Assembly: GCA_021777365.1 (NCBI GenBank)
Contig: JAJYDP010000328.1
Location: forward strand, 1-5,950
From: Chloroflexota bacterium
Lineage (GTDB): Bacteria > Chloroflexota > Limnocylindria > Limnocylindrales > CSP1-4
Direction: 5' to 3'
DNA length: 5,950 nucleotides
Shown here piece after piece: positions 4,522 through 5,950 of the stretch. Position 1 is the stretch's first letter; each line of letters begins with the position of its first letter. Made by a program: the position numbers and the translations under genes. The notes under the pieces were generated by a model that saw nothing but the letters and a program-made list of their open reading frames with translations, was not told the DNA's origin and searched no databases.

Positions 4522-5950
4522 ATGCCGTTCGACGAGTCCATGTTGTCGCGAGAGCAGCGGAGGATCGCTGACCACGACACCACCAAGCACGGGCGGGTAC
4601 AGGCCGGCCCCGGCACCGGGAAGTCCCTGACCGCGATCGCGCTGTTGGGCAAGCTCCATGAGCAAGGGGTGCGAGCGAAGATGCTGACGTTCACTCGCGC
4701 TGCAACTGCGGAGTTCGCCGGAACGCTCGCCGTGCACGGGCTTGACGACGTCGTCAACGAGCCCGCGACCGTCGCGTCCTACGCCCTCACGTGGCTGCTC
4801 GACCTCGGCAGTCGCGCCCTTCCGGCGCCGATCCGCATCGCCGACAGCTGGGAGGAGACTGAGCTGATTCACGAGCACCAGGCTCATCTTCTCCGCGACC
4901 TTGGCCACAGGGGCCTCAGAGTGAAGAGGGTCAAGGACCTTGAGCGGGAGATGGCCGCTCAGTGGCAGGACCTCTACGGCAAGGCGACGCCGTTCGCGAC
5001 GATCGATCCGGTGCTTCGGGATCACTACATGGGTCTCTGGGACGAGCACCGTCGGCGATTCGGCTACACCCTGCTCGCGGAGCTCTCGTTCCGAGCAAAG
5101 GAGGCGATCGAGGACCTCGGAGGCGACGTGGAACCCGACGTGGATCTCCTCATCGTCGACGAGTTCCAGGACCTCAACGCGGCCGACGTCGCCTTCGTTG
5201 AGGCCCTTGCCTCGAAGGGTGTTCGAGTCATGGCCATCGGCGATGAGGACCAGTCGATCTACGGGTGGCGCTATGCGGACCCCGCGGGCATCCGGGATTT
5301 CGACAGTCGGTTTGCTGGCTGTGAGGACTACACCTTGACCGAAACCCGACGGTTCGGAGCGAACATCGTTGCAGTCGCGGGATCAGTGATCGGTGCGGCC
5401 CCAGATCGCACTGCTCGACCTCCGCTCAGCGCTGCTGCCGGCGCGGTGCCGGGGACCTTCGCTTACTTGCGCTTCAAGAGCGGAGACGCTGAAGCCGCTG
5501 CCGTGGCCCAGATCGCGGCCTCTCGCCTGCAGGAAGACCCCAGCGCGAAGGTGGCGGTGTTGGTGCGCACTCAGGCGGACACCTGGGCCGAGGAACTGCG
5601 ACCGTACTTTGAAGCCCAAGGGCTGACTCTGGCCAATGTGGAGTGGGTGAAGACAGCTCTGGCCTCGTTGCGCCTCCGGGCAGTGATCGCACTGGGCCAG
5701 TTGGCATACAACTCGAACGACGCCCTCTCGTGGTGGGCGCTCGTCGGACCCGTGACCGGAACGAACGTGGAGGTGGCTGAAGCGGCCTATGACCAGTGTG
5801 GCCCATCGGAGGGTTTCGCTGAGTCTCTGAGGCGTCTGCGTGACGCGGGCTTCCCCGGCGTGGGTCCTCGAATCGGGCGCGGCGCTGCCAGCACTATGGA
5901 GGTCGTTGAGCGCCGACTCGCGACGGCGCGCGCCGACATCGAAGCCTCGC
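4522..5950 (+). CDS. UvrD/Rep-type superfamily 1 DNA helicase, 3'-truncated by the window
   Basis: The frame is open from ATG 4522 to the window end, giving 476 codons with no stop. Helicase motifs appear in order: a Q-motif-like LSREQRRIA (Q12), Walker A AGPGTGKS at 28-35, motif Ia-like TFTRAAT near 55, motif II VDEFQDL with D213 and E214, motif III GDEDQSIYGWR at 240-250, and the arginine-containing TRRFGAN of motif IV at 275-281. The spacing from Walker A to motif II is like that of UvrD, PcrA and Rep. A later VAVLVRTQADTWAEEL stretch at about 345 fits the second RecA-like domain. Motifs V and VI should lie beyond 5950. By family knowledge these enzymes translocate 3'-5' on single-stranded DNA using ATP and unwind duplexes in repair, replication restart, plasmid processing or, in Gabija GajB-like proteins, defence. 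Its place behind an exonuclease and a transposase-like gene suggests an accessory rather than the housekeeping copy, though this is inference. Any C-terminal nuclease domain would be out of view. Confidence 0.93.
   Translation, partial: MPFDESMLSREQRRIADHDTTKHGRVQAGPGTGKSLTAIALLGKLHEQGVRAKMLTFTRAATAEFAGTLAVHGLDDVVNEPATVASYALTWLLDLGSRALPAPIRIADSWEETELIHEHQAHLLRDLGHRGLRVKRVKDLEREMAAQWQDLYGKATPFATIDPVLRDHYMGLWDEHRRRFGYTLLAELSFRAKEAIEDLGGDVEPDVDLLIVDEFQDLNAADVAFVEALASKGVRVMAIGDEDQSIYGWRYADPAGIRDFDSRFAGCEDYTLTETRRFGANIVAVAGSVIGAAPDRTARPPLSAAAGAVPGTFAYLRFKSGDAEAAAVAQIAASRLQEDPSAKVAVLVRTQADTWAEELRPYFEAQGLTLANVEWVKTALASLRLRAVIALGQLAYNSNDALSWWALVGPVTGTNVEVAEAAYDQCGPSEGFAESLRRLRDAGFPGVGPRIGRGAASTMEVVERRLATARADIEAS

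Noticed and set aside
1..5950. CRISPR array, tRNA or rRNA gene
   Set aside because: No regularly spaced direct repeats, cloverleaf-like segment or rRNA-like stretch was seen on either strand.

Overview
The window is high-GC DNA (about two thirds G+C by eye, with strong G/C preference at third codon positions). Together with Lsr2-like modules in one protein, this points to an actinobacterium, perhaps a streptomycete or relative. That assignment is an inference, because no rRNA or housekeeping marker is present. All supported genes lie on the + strand.

Layout: (1) 3-221 is the 3' end of a gene whose tail resembles C-termini of nucleotidyltransferase-like (DUF6036-type) proteins. (2) 222-437 is non-coding. 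It carries three copies of an 8-nt motif, two of which form a perfect hairpin, and probably holds the promoter and leader of the next operon. (3) 438-2759 is one continuous reading frame broken only by an amber TAG at 1320-1322. The first half (294 aa) has three repeated Cys/His zinc-binding motifs and a probable helix-turn-helix. The second half (463 aa if started at GTG 1368) is a DDE/MULE-like transposase catalytic domain followed by two modules resembling the Lsr2 C-terminal DNA-binding domain. (4) 2756-4369 encodes a DEDDh (DnaQ-like) 3'-5' exonuclease with a long uncharacterised C-terminal region containing a Cys cluster. (5) 4369-4521 is a 50-aa ORF that exactly fills the gap to the next gene. 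(6) 4522 to the window end is the 5' part of a UvrD/Rep-type superfamily 1 helicase.

The genes are packed like one translationally coupled operon. The transposase-like stop overlaps the exonuclease start (GTGA), the exonuclease stop overlaps the small ORF start (TGATG), and the small ORF stop abuts the helicase start (TAGATG). No terminal inverted repeats were found around the transposase-like gene. The working hypothesis is a DNA-processing system in which a domesticated DDE-type protein with several DNA-binding modules acts with a 3'-5' exonuclease and an SF1 helicase, possibly in defence against foreign DNA or in management of a mobile element. I do not recognise this combination as a named system. 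The shared function is inferred from gene order and domain content, not shown by the sequence.
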